A DNA stretch of 64,000 nt from Actinopolyspora halophila DSM 43834 (GCF_000371785.1 NZ_AQUI01000002.1:4761352-4825351), one strand, 5' to 3'; positions 7,745 through 17,510 are shown, counted from the stretch's first letter. The notes: generated by a model not told the origin, from the letters alone. Numbers and translations: made by a program.

Positions 7745-9682
7745 TCACCGGGCGGTTACGGTCCGCACGACCTGTGCGCAGGCACTCCGAACGGGTTCCC
7801 CGCGCGACGGTCCGTACTGGCACCCGACGCTGAGCCGCGTGTTCCCGCGATGCAGCAGGTACCAGTCCACGACTGCCCCTTCGACGCGTTCCTCGTAGTG
7901 AACGACTCGTTCTCCCGCGAATTCGCCGTCCGGCTCGAATCCGGACAACTCGTCCCCCTCGGAGACGCGCTTGTCGAAGCTCCTGCGCAGTTCACGCACC
8001 GAGCGCCCGCGGTTCGCCTCGACATCGTAGTCCAGTTCGCCCGCGCGAACCGAGATCAGCCGGTCCGGGGTCGAGCCCGCTCCCGGCGGCCGGATGCGCG
8101 TCTCCCACAGCTCGGGAGACCCCCCGCCCTGGTGCCACTCCTTCGGGTACTCGAAGTCGTACCCGTAGCGCGCCGCTCTGCCGCTCGGCATCCCGACTTC
8201 CCTGCTCGTGGACGAGCGCTCCGCACCACCCCCGGAGGCGCCGTTCCCGAAGTGCGGGAGGAGCACCCAGCCCAGAACGACCGTGATCCCGAGCAGTAGC
8301 ACGGCGGAACCACCGATCCACCAGGCGAGCCTCCGGCGCCGTCCGGAACCGGTTCCGCCGGGCACTCGCGTGGTCGGCTCGTTCGACCCCGCGACGTTCG
8401 CCCGTCCCGCACCGGGAGCGCTCCAAGCGCCCGGAAGGGGCCGGGCGGCGGGGCTCGGCGGAGCCGCTCGGCGCGGCCCGGATCCCGCGGGCACCGCACG
8501 AGCCGCGGATCCGTCCGCGCGCCCACCGTGCGCCGGTGGCGCGGGACCGCTCCGCGGTGGGTCCGTCCCCTTCGGACCCCCGTTCGGGACCCGCAACCTC
8601 CTGGTCCGCCCGTGACCGGGGGCCGTGCGTATCGCGCGCAGCGCACCCCGGGCGACCACGGTCTCCGGTTGGTCCAAAGTGGTCGGAACTGTCCCGGTCC
8701 GCTCGTGAATCAACCGCGCCACCAGCGGCACCCTGCTCGAACCGCCGACGAGGAACACCCCGGCCCGTTCGTCCTCGGTCACCCCGCCTTCCCGAAGCAC
8801 CTCCCGCACCAGCTCGGTGACACCGCCCAGGGAATCGACGATCAGTGACTCCAGATCCGAGCGGGTGACATGAGCGTCGGAGAACGGCGGAGGCAACGGC
8901 ACATCGGTGTAGCTGTGCCTGGACAACGTTTCCTTGGCTCCACGAACGTCCTGACGCAGCACCCTCCTGCGCCGACGATCGGTCATGTCCCGCCCCTCGA
9001 CGAGCTGTCGCCAGGCCTCCGGATCGGACGACTCCACGATGTCGCCGATGTGCTCGAGCAGCGCCTGATCGATGTCCGCCCCGCCGAAGTCCGGTTCGCC
9101 CCGGGTGGCCTGCACCCGGAAGGTGTCCCCGGACCTGCGCACCAGGCTGGCGTCCACCGTCCCCCCGCCGAGATCGAGCACGGCCAGCGCCGCTCCGTCG
9201 GGCGTTCCGTAACCGACGGAGTGGAACACCGCGGCCCCGACGGGCTCGGGAACCAGCACGATCTCGGACGCCATACCACTCGCGGCCCTGCGCAACCGGT
9301 CGGTCCGCACGACGCCCCAGTCCGCGGGGTGGGTCAGCACCAGCAGCTCCACCCCGGCACCGCCCGCGTAGCGACGCGCCTCGTCCACGCCCCTGGTCAG
9401 CACGGCTCGAATGACTTCGCCGACGGTGAGAACGGTTTCGCCGAGCAGCAGCTCACCCTCGTCGATCCGCCGCTTCGGGTGCGGCTCGAAACGGGCCGGG
9501 TCCACAGCGGCCTGCCGCTCCGCTTCCTGTCCCACGAACAACGTGCCGTCCTCCGCGGCGAACACGGCGGAGGAAACCAACGGTTGCCCGTCGACGACCA
9601 CGACGTGCGGTTCACCTCCGTCGAGGGAGGCGACGGTGCAGGTACTCGAGGTGCCGAAGTCCACAGCGACGTGCAGGGTCAC
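7745..9682 (-). CDS. Hsp70-like membrane protein with Rv3446c-type C-terminal domain
   Basis: 645 residues from GTG at 9682, which has AAGGAG six bases upstream; a TTG two codons earlier is less well placed. Residues 1-360 are an Hsp70/actin-fold ATPase: phosphate loop 1 VAVDFGTSSTCTV, phosphate loop 2 LAVLDLGGGTVDASLV, adenosine motif GVFLVGGSSRVPLV. There is no Hsp70 peptide-binding domain. Instead a Pro/Gly/Arg linker (about 361-455) leads to one membrane helix (about 466-488) and an extracytoplasmic domain resembling the Rv3446c-family C-terminal domain of type VII secretion-associated proteins. Its position between the WXG100 genes and eccC matches Rv3446c in ESX-4. Likely a nucleotide-driven accessory factor of secretion; the mechanism is unknown. 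Confidence 0.8.
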   Translation of the reverse strand: MTLHVAVDFGTSSTCTVASLDGGEPHVVVVDGQPLVSSAVFAAEDGTLFVGQEAERQAAVDPARFEPHPKRRIDEGELLLGETVLTVGEVIRAVLTRGVDEARRYAGGAGVELLVLTHPADWGVVRTDRLRRAASGMASEIVLVPEPVGAAVFHSVGYGTPDGAALAVLDLGGGTVDASLVRRSGDTFRVQATRGEPDFGGADIDQALLEHIGDIVESSDPEAWRQLVEGRDMTDRRRRRVLRQDVRGAKETLSRHSYTDVPLPPPFSDAHVTRSDLESLIVDSLGGVTELVREVLREGGVTEDERAGVFLVGGSSRVPLVARLIHERTGTVPTTLDQPETVVARGALRAIRTAPGHGRTRRLRVPNGGPKGTDPPRSGPAPPAHGGRADGSAARAVPAGSGPRRAAPPSPAARPLPGAWSAPGAGRANVAGSNEPTTRVPGGTGSGRRRRLAWWIGGSAVLLLGITVVLGWVLLPHFGNGASGGGAERSSTSREVGMPSGRAARYGYDFEYPKEWHQGGGSPELWETRIRPPGAGSTPDRLISVRAGELDYDVEANRGRSVRELRRSFDKRVSEGDELSGFEPDGEFAGERVVHYEERVEGAVVDWYLLHRGNTRLSVGCQYGPSRGEPVRSACAQVVRTVTAR

Positions 9683-9938
9683 GCGCAACTCCTTCTACCG
9701 TCGCCCGTTCGGTGCCGACAGCACCGTCACGTACCGAAGTATCGACCCGTCCGGCACCCTACAGAGGTCGGCGGTTCGGTTCGGGGGGCCGAGGCGTGTG
9801 TTCCGGTCCCAGCAGCCGAGCGGCCACACTGCCCACCGGCACCGTCTCCCCGGTTCTCCCGCGTCGCCTTCCGGCGGAGAACGGGCAGCGGGCCCACCGA
9901 GCGTGCGACCACCCGGCGGACCCGGACCGCGAGCTCCT

Positions 9939-12900
9939 TCAGTCCGGTTCGATGTAGGCGGTCTGAATGAGCTGGGGGCCGCCCTTGAGACTGCGGCTGA
10001 CCAGGGTCCCCCTGCCGGGGGGAAGCTGGCGGGACTTGATGTTGCCCACGAGCTGCCCGTCGTCCTTGTTCGCGCTCATCGCCAAGCCGGGCGCCGAGGC
10101 CTCCCGCATCTTGCCCAGAACGGGCTCGAACAGCGCCCTGCTCGCACCGCCGGAGTTGCGGGCGAGCACCACGTGCAGCCCGACGTCACTGGCCTGGGGG
10201 ACGAACTCGGCCAGCTGCTGCATGGGGTTGTTGCCCTGCGGAGCGACCAGGTCGTAGTCGTCGGCCACCACGAACAACTCCGGTCCCGACCACCAGGAGC
10301 GATTCTTCAGCTGCTCCTGGGTGACGTCCGGACCGGGGAGACGCTTCTTCAACGCGTTGCACACGTCGTTGACGTTGCCGCGCAGCTGGTCGGCCGAAAC
10401 CGCGTACTCGAGCAGGTGCCCCGAGTCGAGGAAGCCGAGCATGGTGCGCCGGTAGTCCACCAGCAGGATCAACGCCTCCTGCGGGGTGTAGCGGGTGGCG
10501 ATACCGCGCACGATGGTGCGCAACAGCGCCGTCTTGCCCGCTTCCCGCTCCGCGAACGCGTAGAAGTGCGGCTCCGCGTCGAAGTCGAGGTAGACCGGGT
10601 GCAGGCCGTCCTCGTTGATGCCGATCGGGACCAGCCGCGACTTGGGTTGCTGTTCCGGGGCGGGCAGCTGGTCGTAGGCGAGCAGGTCCGGCAGCAACCG
10701 GACCTTGGGGGCCGGTTGGCCCTGCCAGGAGCTGCGCACCCTGTTGACCAGGTCGGCGACGCCGTCGGACAGGTCCTCGTTGTAGGCCTGCCAGCCGACG
10801 CGGTCCCCGAGGTTCTCACTGTCCACCCTGGGCACCGCCGTCAGGAAGTGCAGCTTGCTCGGGTGCAGTCCGCGGCCGGGCCTTCCGGAGGGCACGTTGA
10901 CGGCGACCTTCCGGTCCACCTCGGACTCGCTCGGGTCACCGAGCCGGAGCTCGAAACGGGTTCCGATCAGGTCCTTGAGCGCGGGACGGATCTCGGCCCA
11001 CCTGTTGGCGGAGACGAACACGTGCACCCCGAACGTCAGGCCCTGCGCGGCCAGGTCCAGCACCTCTTGTTCCTGGGTCTCGAAGTCGTTCCGGAAGGCG
11101 CCCCAACCGTCGATCACCAGGAAGACGTCCCCGTAGGCGTCGTCGGTGATCTTGCCCTGGCGCTTGCGGTTGCGGAAGTCGGCCATCGAGTCGATACCGA
11201 GCTGCTGGAAGCGCACCTCGCGTTCGGAGACCAACTGCTTGAGCTCGGCGACGGTACGCCGCACCACGTCCTGGTCCCTGCGACCGCCGAAGCCACCGAC
11301 GTGCGGCAGGTTCTGCAGCGCGGCCATCGAACCGCCCCCCAGGTCGATGCAGTAGAACTGCGCCTCCTGCGGGGTGTGCGTGAGCGCCATCGAAGCGATC
11401 AACGTACGCAGCAGGTTGGACTTGCCCGACTGCGGACCGCCCACGACGGCACCGTGCCCGTTGGCACCTCCGAGGTCGACGATCATGTGGTCCTGGCGCT
11501 GCTGGTAGGGCATGTCGATGATCCCGACCGGAACCTGCAGCTTGCCGTTGCCCGCGTTGCCCACGGGAGTGTAGCCACGTTCCTCCGTGGCCGACAGCGG
11601 AGGGAGCACGCTGTCCAGAGTGGGCGGAGCGTCCAGGGGTGGCAGCCACACCTGGTGCGCGGGCGGCCCCTGCCCCTGCATCTTGTTGATCACCAGCTGG
11701 AAATCGGTGTCCGGGAGCCCGTCACCGTCGTTGTCGACGCCGACCTCGCCCTCCGGGTCCGACTCCGGCTCCGGCTCCACCGGCTGTTCCGGCTCGGCCG
11801 GAGGCTCGATGTAGTCCGGCACGAAGAACCGCGGACGCTTCTCACCGGTCACCGGGGAGGCCGCCACCGTACGACGCCGGCCACCCCCCTGGTGCATGTG
11901 CCCCGAGACGTAGGCGGCGCGGAACCGGTCCATGCCACCGGGGTGCTTCAGATAACCGTGCCCACCGGTGGCGGGCAGGTCGCCCGCGTCGGGAACGCCG
12001 ATGGCTGCCCTGGACTCCGAGGCGTTGAAGGTCTTCAGCCCGATCCGGTAGGACAGGTGCGACTCCAGACCGCGCAGCTTGCCCTCCTCCAGGCGCTGCG
12101 AGGCGAGCAGCAGGTGCACCTGCAACGAGCGACCGAGCCGACCGATCATGTTGAACAGCTCGGAGAACTCCGGCTTGGTCGTCAACAGCTCGGAGAACTC
12201 GTCGATCACCACGAACAGGGCCGGCATGGGGGCCAGATCGGCTCCGGCCTGCCGCGCCTCCTCGTAGTCCCAGACGTTTTTCACCTTCGCCTTGTTCAGT
12301 TCCTCCTGCCGCCGGTTCATCTCCCCGGCGAGGGCGTCCTGCATGCGGTCGACCTGGGTCAGGTCGTCGGCGAGGTTGGTGATCGTGGCCGAAACGTGCG
12401 GAGCAGCCTCGAAACCGTTGAACGTGGCACCACCCTTGAAGTCGACCAGCACGAAGTTCAGCGCGGTCGACGAGTGGGTGGCCATCAGCCCGAGCACGAT
12501 CGTGCGGAGGAACTCCGACTTGCCGGAGCCCGTCGCCCCGATGCACAACCCGTGGGGGCCCATGCCGCCCGAAGCGGTCTCCTTGATGTCCAGGGAAACC
12601 ACCTGCCCGTCCTCACCCGGACCTATGGCCACCTTGTAGCGCTCGGGAATCGGACGCGGACGCCAGGCCTCGTTGAGGTCGAAGGAGATCGGGTCCCCGC
12701 TCAGCCCCAGCTGCTCGACGTAGTTCAGCGGAGTGGTGAGCGGTTCCTGGCCGCCGCTCTCCGTCTCCGTCTGGGTGCGGGCGACCATGCGGTACGGCGA
12801 GAGCTGCCGCGCCAGCGCTGTCGCCTCCTCCTTGCTCATCGAGTCGGGCACGCCGAACCACTCGACGTTGTTGCCGCTGCGCGCACCGACCCTGTCCTGT

Positions 12901-13985
12901 TCCACGACCATGCGCATACCGCGCTTGGTCGTGACAGCACCGAGCACATCGGACAGGTCTATGAGGGTCACACCGGTCATCCCGCCTTCCAGCATGATCT
13001 GCTCCTCGCGGCTGATCTCCGCGTCGTCGAGCACGATCACGATGTGCGGGCCGTCCGGCGGCGCGTTGTTCCTGTTGAACCGCGGCCTGCCCTCGAGCTG
13101 ATCGGCGAGCATGTCCTCGATGGCCCGCAGGGAACCGGCCATCAACCGCTGCTGACCGATCCCGTCGGTCAGATCCGGATGCTGCGAGTGCGGCAACCAC
13201 TTGATCCAGTCCCACTCCGTGCGGGAGCGGCCACCACTGGCCACGGCGATGACCACGTCGTCGGGAGTGTGGAAAGTGGCCAGCTGGGCGATCAACGCAC
13301 GCGTCAGCCCGCGGGCCAGCTCCCGGTCACCCTGCAGACCGACGGCGGCGAAACCACGTAAGGAGGTCGCGACGGGCAACTCCGAAACCAGCGAGTGGGC
13401 CCGGACGAAACGACGCAGCGCGAGTGTGGTGATCGGCTCCAACTCGTCGACGGGACCGGTCTGCGGCGGAACCAGGCGCGTCTCCAACCGTTGCGACCCC
13501 AGTCCAACGCGGATCTGGCAGAAATCGCCGTCCCCGGTTCGGCGCTCCCACATCCGACGACTCGTCGTGATGGACCACAGCGTCGACGGGTCGGGGTGCA
13601 CCCAGGTACGGGCCAGCCGCTGCTCGTCCGCGGCCTGCCTCGCCCGCTCCCTCATCTGGCCGAGGTACCGCAGGTAGTCCTTGCGGTCCTCGTTCATCTC
13701 CGCCTTGCTCTGGCCGCCTCCCTGATTGCCACCGGCCATCATGCCCACGGTGGAAACCAGCATCATCATCGGCATCATCATCATCATCGGGTTGCTTTTG
13801 GCCCGCTGAAGCATGAAGACCATCATTCCGAGAGATGCCACGATCATGATGGCCGGAAGGAGTTTCTGCACGATGTTTCCCGGCACCGCCCTCGGAATCT
13901 CCGGCGGCGGTTCGAGATGCACCTCTCCGCCCGGCGGCTTGGGAGCGGCCATGCGTGGCGGTCGCTTGAACTGCAGCGTGCTCAC
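9939..13985 (-). CDS. eccC: Type VII secretion ATPase EccC (fused EccCa-EccCb)
   Basis: 1348 residues from GTG at 13985 (GGAAGGG upstream); the frame is open to 14267, but the extra part is Arg/Pro-rich and unlike EccC. The N-terminus runs STLQFKRPPR, then two membrane helices near residues 40-85 with a striking Met run (NPMMMMMPMMML). Three FtsK/SpoIIIE ATPase domains follow. Walker A motifs are GATGSGKS (first), GGPQSGKS (second) and a degenerate AEREAGKT (third). An Asp/Glu/Pro-rich insert separates the first and second. EccC is the motor that recognises substrates and drives export. The single-chain form is usual for ESX-4-type systems. It is divergent from eccD across 326 bases. Confidence 0.96.
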   Translation of the reverse strand: MSTLQFKRPPRMAAPKPPGGEVHLEPPPEIPRAVPGNIVQKLLPAIMIVASLGMMVFMLQRAKSNPMMMMMPMMMLVSTVGMMAGGNQGGGQSKAEMNEDRKDYLRYLGQMRERARQAADEQRLARTWVHPDPSTLWSITTSRRMWERRTGDGDFCQIRVGLGSQRLETRLVPPQTGPVDELEPITTLALRRFVRAHSLVSELPVATSLRGFAAVGLQGDRELARGLTRALIAQLATFHTPDDVVIAVASGGRSRTEWDWIKWLPHSQHPDLTDGIGQQRLMAGSLRAIEDMLADQLEGRPRFNRNNAPPDGPHIVIVLDDAEISREEQIMLEGGMTGVTLIDLSDVLGAVTTKRGMRMVVEQDRVGARSGNNVEWFGVPDSMSKEEATALARQLSPYRMVARTQTETESGGQEPLTTPLNYVEQLGLSGDPISFDLNEAWRPRPIPERYKVAIGPGEDGQVVSLDIKETASGGMGPHGLCIGATGSGKSEFLRTIVLGLMATHSSTALNFVLVDFKGGATFNGFEAAPHVSATITNLADDLTQVDRMQDALAGEMNRRQEELNKAKVKNVWDYEEARQAGADLAPMPALFVVIDEFSELLTTKPEFSELFNMIGRLGRSLQVHLLLASQRLEEGKLRGLESHLSYRIGLKTFNASESRAAIGVPDAGDLPATGGHGYLKHPGGMDRFRAAYVSGHMHQGGGRRRTVAASPVTGEKRPRFFVPDYIEPPAEPEQPVEPEPESDPEGEVGVDNDGDGLPDTDFQLVINKMQGQGPPAHQVWLPPLDAPPTLDSVLPPLSATEERGYTPVGNAGNGKLQVPVGIIDMPYQQRQDHMIVDLGGANGHGAVVGGPQSGKSNLLRTLIASMALTHTPQEAQFYCIDLGGGSMAALQNLPHVGGFGGRRDQDVVRRTVAELKQLVSEREVRFQQLGIDSMADFRNRKRQGKITDDAYGDVFLVIDGWGAFRNDFETQEQEVLDLAAQGLTFGVHVFVSANRWAEIRPALKDLIGTRFELRLGDPSESEVDRKVAVNVPSGRPGRGLHPSKLHFLTAVPRVDSENLGDRVGWQAYNEDLSDGVADLVNRVRSSWQGQPAPKVRLLPDLLAYDQLPAPEQQPKSRLVPIGINEDGLHPVYLDFDAEPHFYAFAEREAGKTALLRTIVRGIATRYTPQEALILLVDYRRTMLGFLDSGHLLEYAVSADQLRGNVNDVCNALKKRLPGPDVTQEQLKNRSWWSGPELFVVADDYDLVAPQGNNPMQQLAEFVPQASDVGLHVVLARNSGGASRALFEPVLGKMREASAPGLAMSANKDDGQLVGNIKSRQLPPGRGTLVSRSLKGGPQLIQTAYIEPD

Positions 13986-14311
13986 CGGACGCGGCACCCT
14001 TCCATGTTGTCGGCGATCTGACGTCAACTGCGCAAGCAGCATTCTGTAACCGGCCGTGTTTCCAGCCCCGCCGGGGTGGAAGTTCGCGGCACAGCCGCAG
14101 GACAGCCGCACACGAGGAACCGTGCCGGGCCCGAGTCGACGAGTTCGACCAAACCCACCCCGCGGAGCGGCTGTTGCAGCCATACTAGAAGGGTCGCGCG
14201 GCAAGATGGGGCGATTTCGCGGAAATCGCCCCCGGTTGGTTGGATCGGACCGAACGCGCACAAACACGTATCGATCGAACGGAACGAAAAACGAGGGAGT
14301 AGGGGGCCCAA
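13986..14311. other. eccC-eccD divergent promoter region
   Basis: No gene supported. Holds the 14208-14232 palindrome and must contain the divergent promoters. TA-rich patches (catactag near 14181) could be -10 elements, but no convincing -35 partner is seen on either strand. Confidence 0.5.
14208..14232. promoter_or_regulatory. 11-bp perfect inverted repeat between eccC and eccD
   Basis: GGGGCGATTTC-gcg-GAAATCGCCCC. Placed 80 bases before eccD and 223 bases before eccC in the divergent gap. Either a leader hairpin of the eccD mRNA or an operator acting on both divergent units. Confidence 0.45.
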
Positions 14312-15724
14312 GTGGCGACCGGGACCACGGTGTTCAGCCGCGTGACGGTGGTGGCGCCGAAGACTCGCATCGACCTCGCGCTACCCGCTGACGTCTCGGT
14401 GGCGGACCTGCTACCGATGCTGCTGGACATGGCTCACGAAGCCACTCCGGACGGCGGAGCGCGACACGGCGGCTGGTGTCTGGCCAAGTTGGGAGACACG
14501 CCGCTGGACACCAGTCAGACCCTGGCCGCGCTCGGCATCGTCGACGGCGACATGCTGCAGCTACGGCGCAAATCGGACGATCCGCCACCACCGTTGTACG
14601 ACGACGTCGTCGACGCACTGGCCGAGGCCGACCCCGGGAGCTACCGCCCCTGGACGAAGGAGACCGCGGCCAGAACCGGCCACGCCGCCGGTGCGATCGC
14701 CATGATCGCCTCCGCCGTGGCCCTCGGAATGGCAACGATTCCGCAGGGAATCATCTTCCACATCATCGCAGCGGTCACGGGGCTGGCCGTGGCCGTCTTC
14801 GCCACCGGCATCGGCGCCGTAGTCACCAGGGCCTACGGGGCGGCGACGACCGGAACGGTCATCGCGGCGGCCGGTGGGCTGCCGATGGCGTTCGTGGCGG
14901 GACTCAACATCGTTCCCGGCGAGGAAGTGCGCCCCAAATTACTGCTAGCCAGCGCACTGGTACTCATATTCTCGGCAGTGTCGATCATGGTGATCGGCGC
15001 GGGAATCATCACCTTCATCGCCGCGGCGACGTTGGCGTTCTTCGCCGTCATCGGATTCGTGGTCGCCACCCTGGTTCCGGTCGCGACGCTGCCGGGGATA
15101 GCGGCCGGGGCCTCCGCGGTCGGGCTCGCGGGGATATCCCTGCTTCCCCGCATAACCATCCAGCTCGCCAAGCTCCCGCTGCCGCACGTGCCGGGCAGCT
15201 CCGAGGACCTCAAGGAGGACGGGGGCTTCCCCGACTACTACGAGATCCAGCGCCAGTCCGGACTCGCGCACAAGTACATGACCGGGCTGATCGTCGGTTG
15301 CGGAGCCACCGCCGCTCTCGGCGGAGTGTTCGCCGCGGCGGCCCCCAACATCTGGGGCGGACTGCTCGCGATCGTCGTGGCCGCCGTGCTGATGCTGCGG
15401 GGCCGCAACTACGCGAACGGAAGCCAGGCGATCGCACTGCTGCTCAACGGGATGCTCGCGGCGGTCGGTGTGACCATCGGGCTGCTGCTGCCGACCACCA
15501 CCACCTCCGAGCAGAAGCTGACCTGGGTCTTCTGGCCGCTGCTGCTGCTCGGCGTCGCCGCGCTCGTATTCGGCGTCGTCTTCCCGAACAGGCGTTTCTC
15601 CCCGGTGCAGCGCCGCAGTGTGGACATACTCGAAGCGGTGCTGATCGCACTCGTGCTTCCCCTCTCGCTGGGGGTCATGGACGTGTACATGGCGATCCGC
15701 GACCTCAACATCAGCCTCTTCTGA
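14312..15724 (+). CDS. eccD: Type VII secretion integral membrane protein EccD
   Basis: 470 residues from GTG at 14312 with GAGGGAG/GGGGG upstream. Residues 1-90 are the cytoplasmic ubiquitin-like (YukD) domain (VTVVAPKTRIDLALPADVSV). The rest is about eleven membrane helices, ending near the C-terminus with VMDVYMAIRDLN. EccD forms the bulk of the ESX inner-membrane pore with EccB, EccC and EccE. The opposite orientation to eccC followed by mycP is the ESX-4 arrangement (Rv3448-Rv3449). Confidence 0.95.
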   Translation: MATGTTVFSRVTVVAPKTRIDLALPADVSVADLLPMLLDMAHEATPDGGARHGGWCLAKLGDTPLDTSQTLAALGIVDGDMLQLRRKSDDPPPPLYDDVVDALAEADPGSYRPWTKETAARTGHAAGAIAMIASAVALGMATIPQGIIFHIIAAVTGLAVAVFATGIGAVVTRAYGAATTGTVIAAAGGLPMAFVAGLNIVPGEEVRPKLLLASALVLIFSAVSIMVIGAGIITFIAAATLAFFAVIGFVVATLVPVATLPGIAAGASAVGLAGISLLPRITIQLAKLPLPHVPGSSEDLKEDGGFPDYYEIQRQSGLAHKYMTGLIVGCGATAALGGVFAAAAPNIWGGLLAIVVAAVLMLRGRNYANGSQAIALLLNGMLAAVGVTIGLLLPTTTTSEQKLTWVFWPLLLLGVAALVFGVVFPNRRFSPVQRRSVDILEAVLIALVLPLSLGVMDVYMAIRDLNISLF

Positions 15725-15889
15725 CGTGGTCGTCCGAACAGCCGTGTTCCCGTTCGAACGGTTTCCCGACACCGGCGGCAGCACGTTCCTCGCTCGGCTC
15801 CGTGGGCACGTACGGGGACGTGTCCGCGGCGAGTGGGCCGATCGCCCCGTCGCCGTAAGCTTTCGACCACTCCCCGGAGGGGACAAGTG

Positions 15890-17305
15890 ATGCGTTCAAC
15901 GACATTCGCGCGTCGTGACGGCCTGCGGCGCACACTGGCGATGTCGGCCGCACTCGGCACGTTCCTGCTGTGCGGCGCGGCACCGCCTGCCGTGGCCCAG
16001 GACGCGGGCAGCACCGAGACGGGTGACCGGCCCTTCGCACCACCACCGCTGAACCCGGAGATGACGGCCGGGAGCGGGCTGCAAGTCGACGAGGGCTTCC
16101 AGCAGCAACAGGCCTGCATGCAGGCCAGCAACTCCGGGGCCACCATCGAGGAGCAGCCCTGGAGCCAGCGACTGCTGGGCTTCCAGCGCGCCCACGAACA
16201 GGATCTGCTGGGAACGGGCCGGACGATCGCGGTGATCGACACGGGAGTGAACGAACACTCGCGCCTCGAGCCCGGGCTGAAACCGGGCGGTTCGAAGCTC
16301 CGGGGTGGGGCGCTGAAGGACTGCGACGGTCACGGCACGATCGTCGCCGGGATCATCTCCGCCGAACGCTCCGCCGAGACCGGATTCGTCGGAATCGCCC
16401 CGGAAAGCACCATCCTGTCCCTGAGGCAGTCCTCCGCGCTGTACAAGAAGCAGGGCGACGGAAGCACCCCCGGCACCACCGAGACGATGGCTCGGGCCAT
16501 CAACCACGCGGTGGACAGCGGCGCCAGCGTGATAAACATCTCGCAGTCCTCCTGCCAGTCGCTGGCCCGGGCGAGCAACCCCGCCGACGCGGGCAACCAG
16601 AAGCTGCACAACGCGGTGAGGTACGCCTACGAGCAGGACGTGGTCGTCGTGGCCGCCGCGGGCAACACGGGCGGACAGTGTCAGAAGAACGCCCCCGGCA
16701 GTCCCAGCACGGCCGTGCTGCCGGCCTGGTTCGACAAGTACGTGCTGACCGTGGCCTCGGTGAACGAACACGGCGCTCCGTCCGAATTCACCGTTCCCGG
16801 CCCGTGGGTGGACGTGTCCGCACCCGGTGAGAACCTGGTCTCGCTCGATCCGGGCGCCAACGCCTCCGGCCTGGTGAACCGGGTCTCGCACGGCTCGGAC
16901 AGCGAACCGCAACCGATCCAGGGAACGAGCTTCGCCGCACCGTACGTCTCCGGCCTTGCGGCGCTGGTCCAGGAAAAGGACCCGAGCCTGACAGCGGAAC
17001 AGGTCATGCGGCGCATCATCGAAACGGCCCAGCGAACCGGAAGCGACAACGACATCGTCGGGCACGGGTTGATCAACCCGATGGCCGCCATCAACAACGT
17101 GATCCCGGCCGAGCACGATGCCGCCGCCCCACCGGCGCAGCAGCGGCACCTTCAGGCCCACGTCTTCCCCGAACGCAACTGGGCCGCCGTCGCGGTGGCT
17201 CTGGGAGGAGCCGTAGGCGGTCTCGCGACGGTCCTGTTCACGGCTTTCCTCGTCAACGCGGTACGCAGGGTGCGTGCCCGCAACGCCGGAACCGTCTCGG
17301 AGTGA
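15890..17305 (+). CDS. mycP: Type VII secretion mycosin (subtilisin-like protease) MycP
   Basis: 471 residues from ATG at 15890; GGAGGGG is 8 bases upstream and a GTG just before it is equally usable. Signal peptide about residues 10-37 ending AVAQ. S8 peptidase triad: Asp in VIDTGVNEH, His in DGHGTIVAG, Ser in GTSFAAPYVSG. A C-terminal membrane helix (about 430-455) is followed by a short basic cytoplasmic tail, as in mycosins. Mycosins are anchored facing the periplasm and are needed for ESX complex stability and processing. Follows eccD by 165 bases on the same strand. Confidence 0.95.
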   Translation: MRSTTFARRDGLRRTLAMSAALGTFLLCGAAPPAVAQDAGSTETGDRPFAPPPLNPEMTAGSGLQVDEGFQQQQACMQASNSGATIEEQPWSQRLLGFQRAHEQDLLGTGRTIAVIDTGVNEHSRLEPGLKPGGSKLRGGALKDCDGHGTIVAGIISAERSAETGFVGIAPESTILSLRQSSALYKKQGDGSTPGTTETMARAINHAVDSGASVINISQSSCQSLARASNPADAGNQKLHNAVRYAYEQDVVVVAAAGNTGGQCQKNAPGSPSTAVLPAWFDKYVLTVASVNEHGAPSEFTVPGPWVDVSAPGENLVSLDPGANASGLVNRVSHGSDSEPQPIQGTSFAAPYVSGLAALVQEKDPSLTAEQVMRRIIETAQRTGSDNDIVGHGLINPMAAINNVIPAEHDAAAPPAQQRHLQAHVFPERNWAAVAVALGGAVGGLATVLFTAFLVNAVRRVRARNAGTVSE

Positions 17306-17308
17306 GGA

Positions 17309-17347
17309 CTCCGGCAGGCCCCGTTCTGCCGGAGGAGTAGGTTTTTT
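17309..17347 (+). terminator. Intrinsic terminator of eccD-mycP
   Basis: CTCCGGCAG-gccccgtt-CTGCCGGAG, then seven bases and TTTTTT at 17342-17347. It sits immediately after the mycP stop and is the clearest stem-plus-T-run terminator in the window. Confidence 0.85.
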
Positions 17348-17348
17348 C

Positions 17349-17379
17349 GTGGGTGGTCGCCTCGAGAGCGACCACCCAC
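17349..17379. terminator. Second hairpin between mycP and eccB
   Basis: GTGGGTGGTCGC-ctcgaga-GCGACCACCCAC, a perfect 12-bp stem directly after the T run. Probably a back-up terminator for the convergent mycP and eccB transcripts. Confidence 0.6.
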
Positions 17380-17510
17380 TGCTTCCGGGGCCACCGCTCC
17401 CGGGCAGCGGGTTCACTCCCGAGCAGTGTCCCGGGAGCGACGCCGGTCGAGCACTCACTCGGCTCCACCCCGGGCAGCCCCGCTGCCGCTCGCCCCTGCA
17501 ACGTGAACGC

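Noticed and set aside
9411-13361. Plus-strand open frame of 1316 codons opposite eccC
   Set aside because: It runs antisense to a protein with clear EccC motifs. Its own translation is low-complexity (His/Arg/Val/Leu/Gly) with no domain. Long antisense frames are expected in very GC-rich coding DNA.
13986-14267. Upstream extension of eccC to 14267
   Set aside because: The added residues lack EccC similarity and would run over the divergent promoter region and the palindrome. GTG at 13985 has a ribosome-binding site and gives the normal N-terminus.
14476-15858. Plus-strand open frame of 460 codons overlapping eccD in another frame
   Set aside because: Arg/His/Gly-rich translation typical of an out-of-frame reading; eccD has a ubiquitin-like domain and eleven membrane helices.
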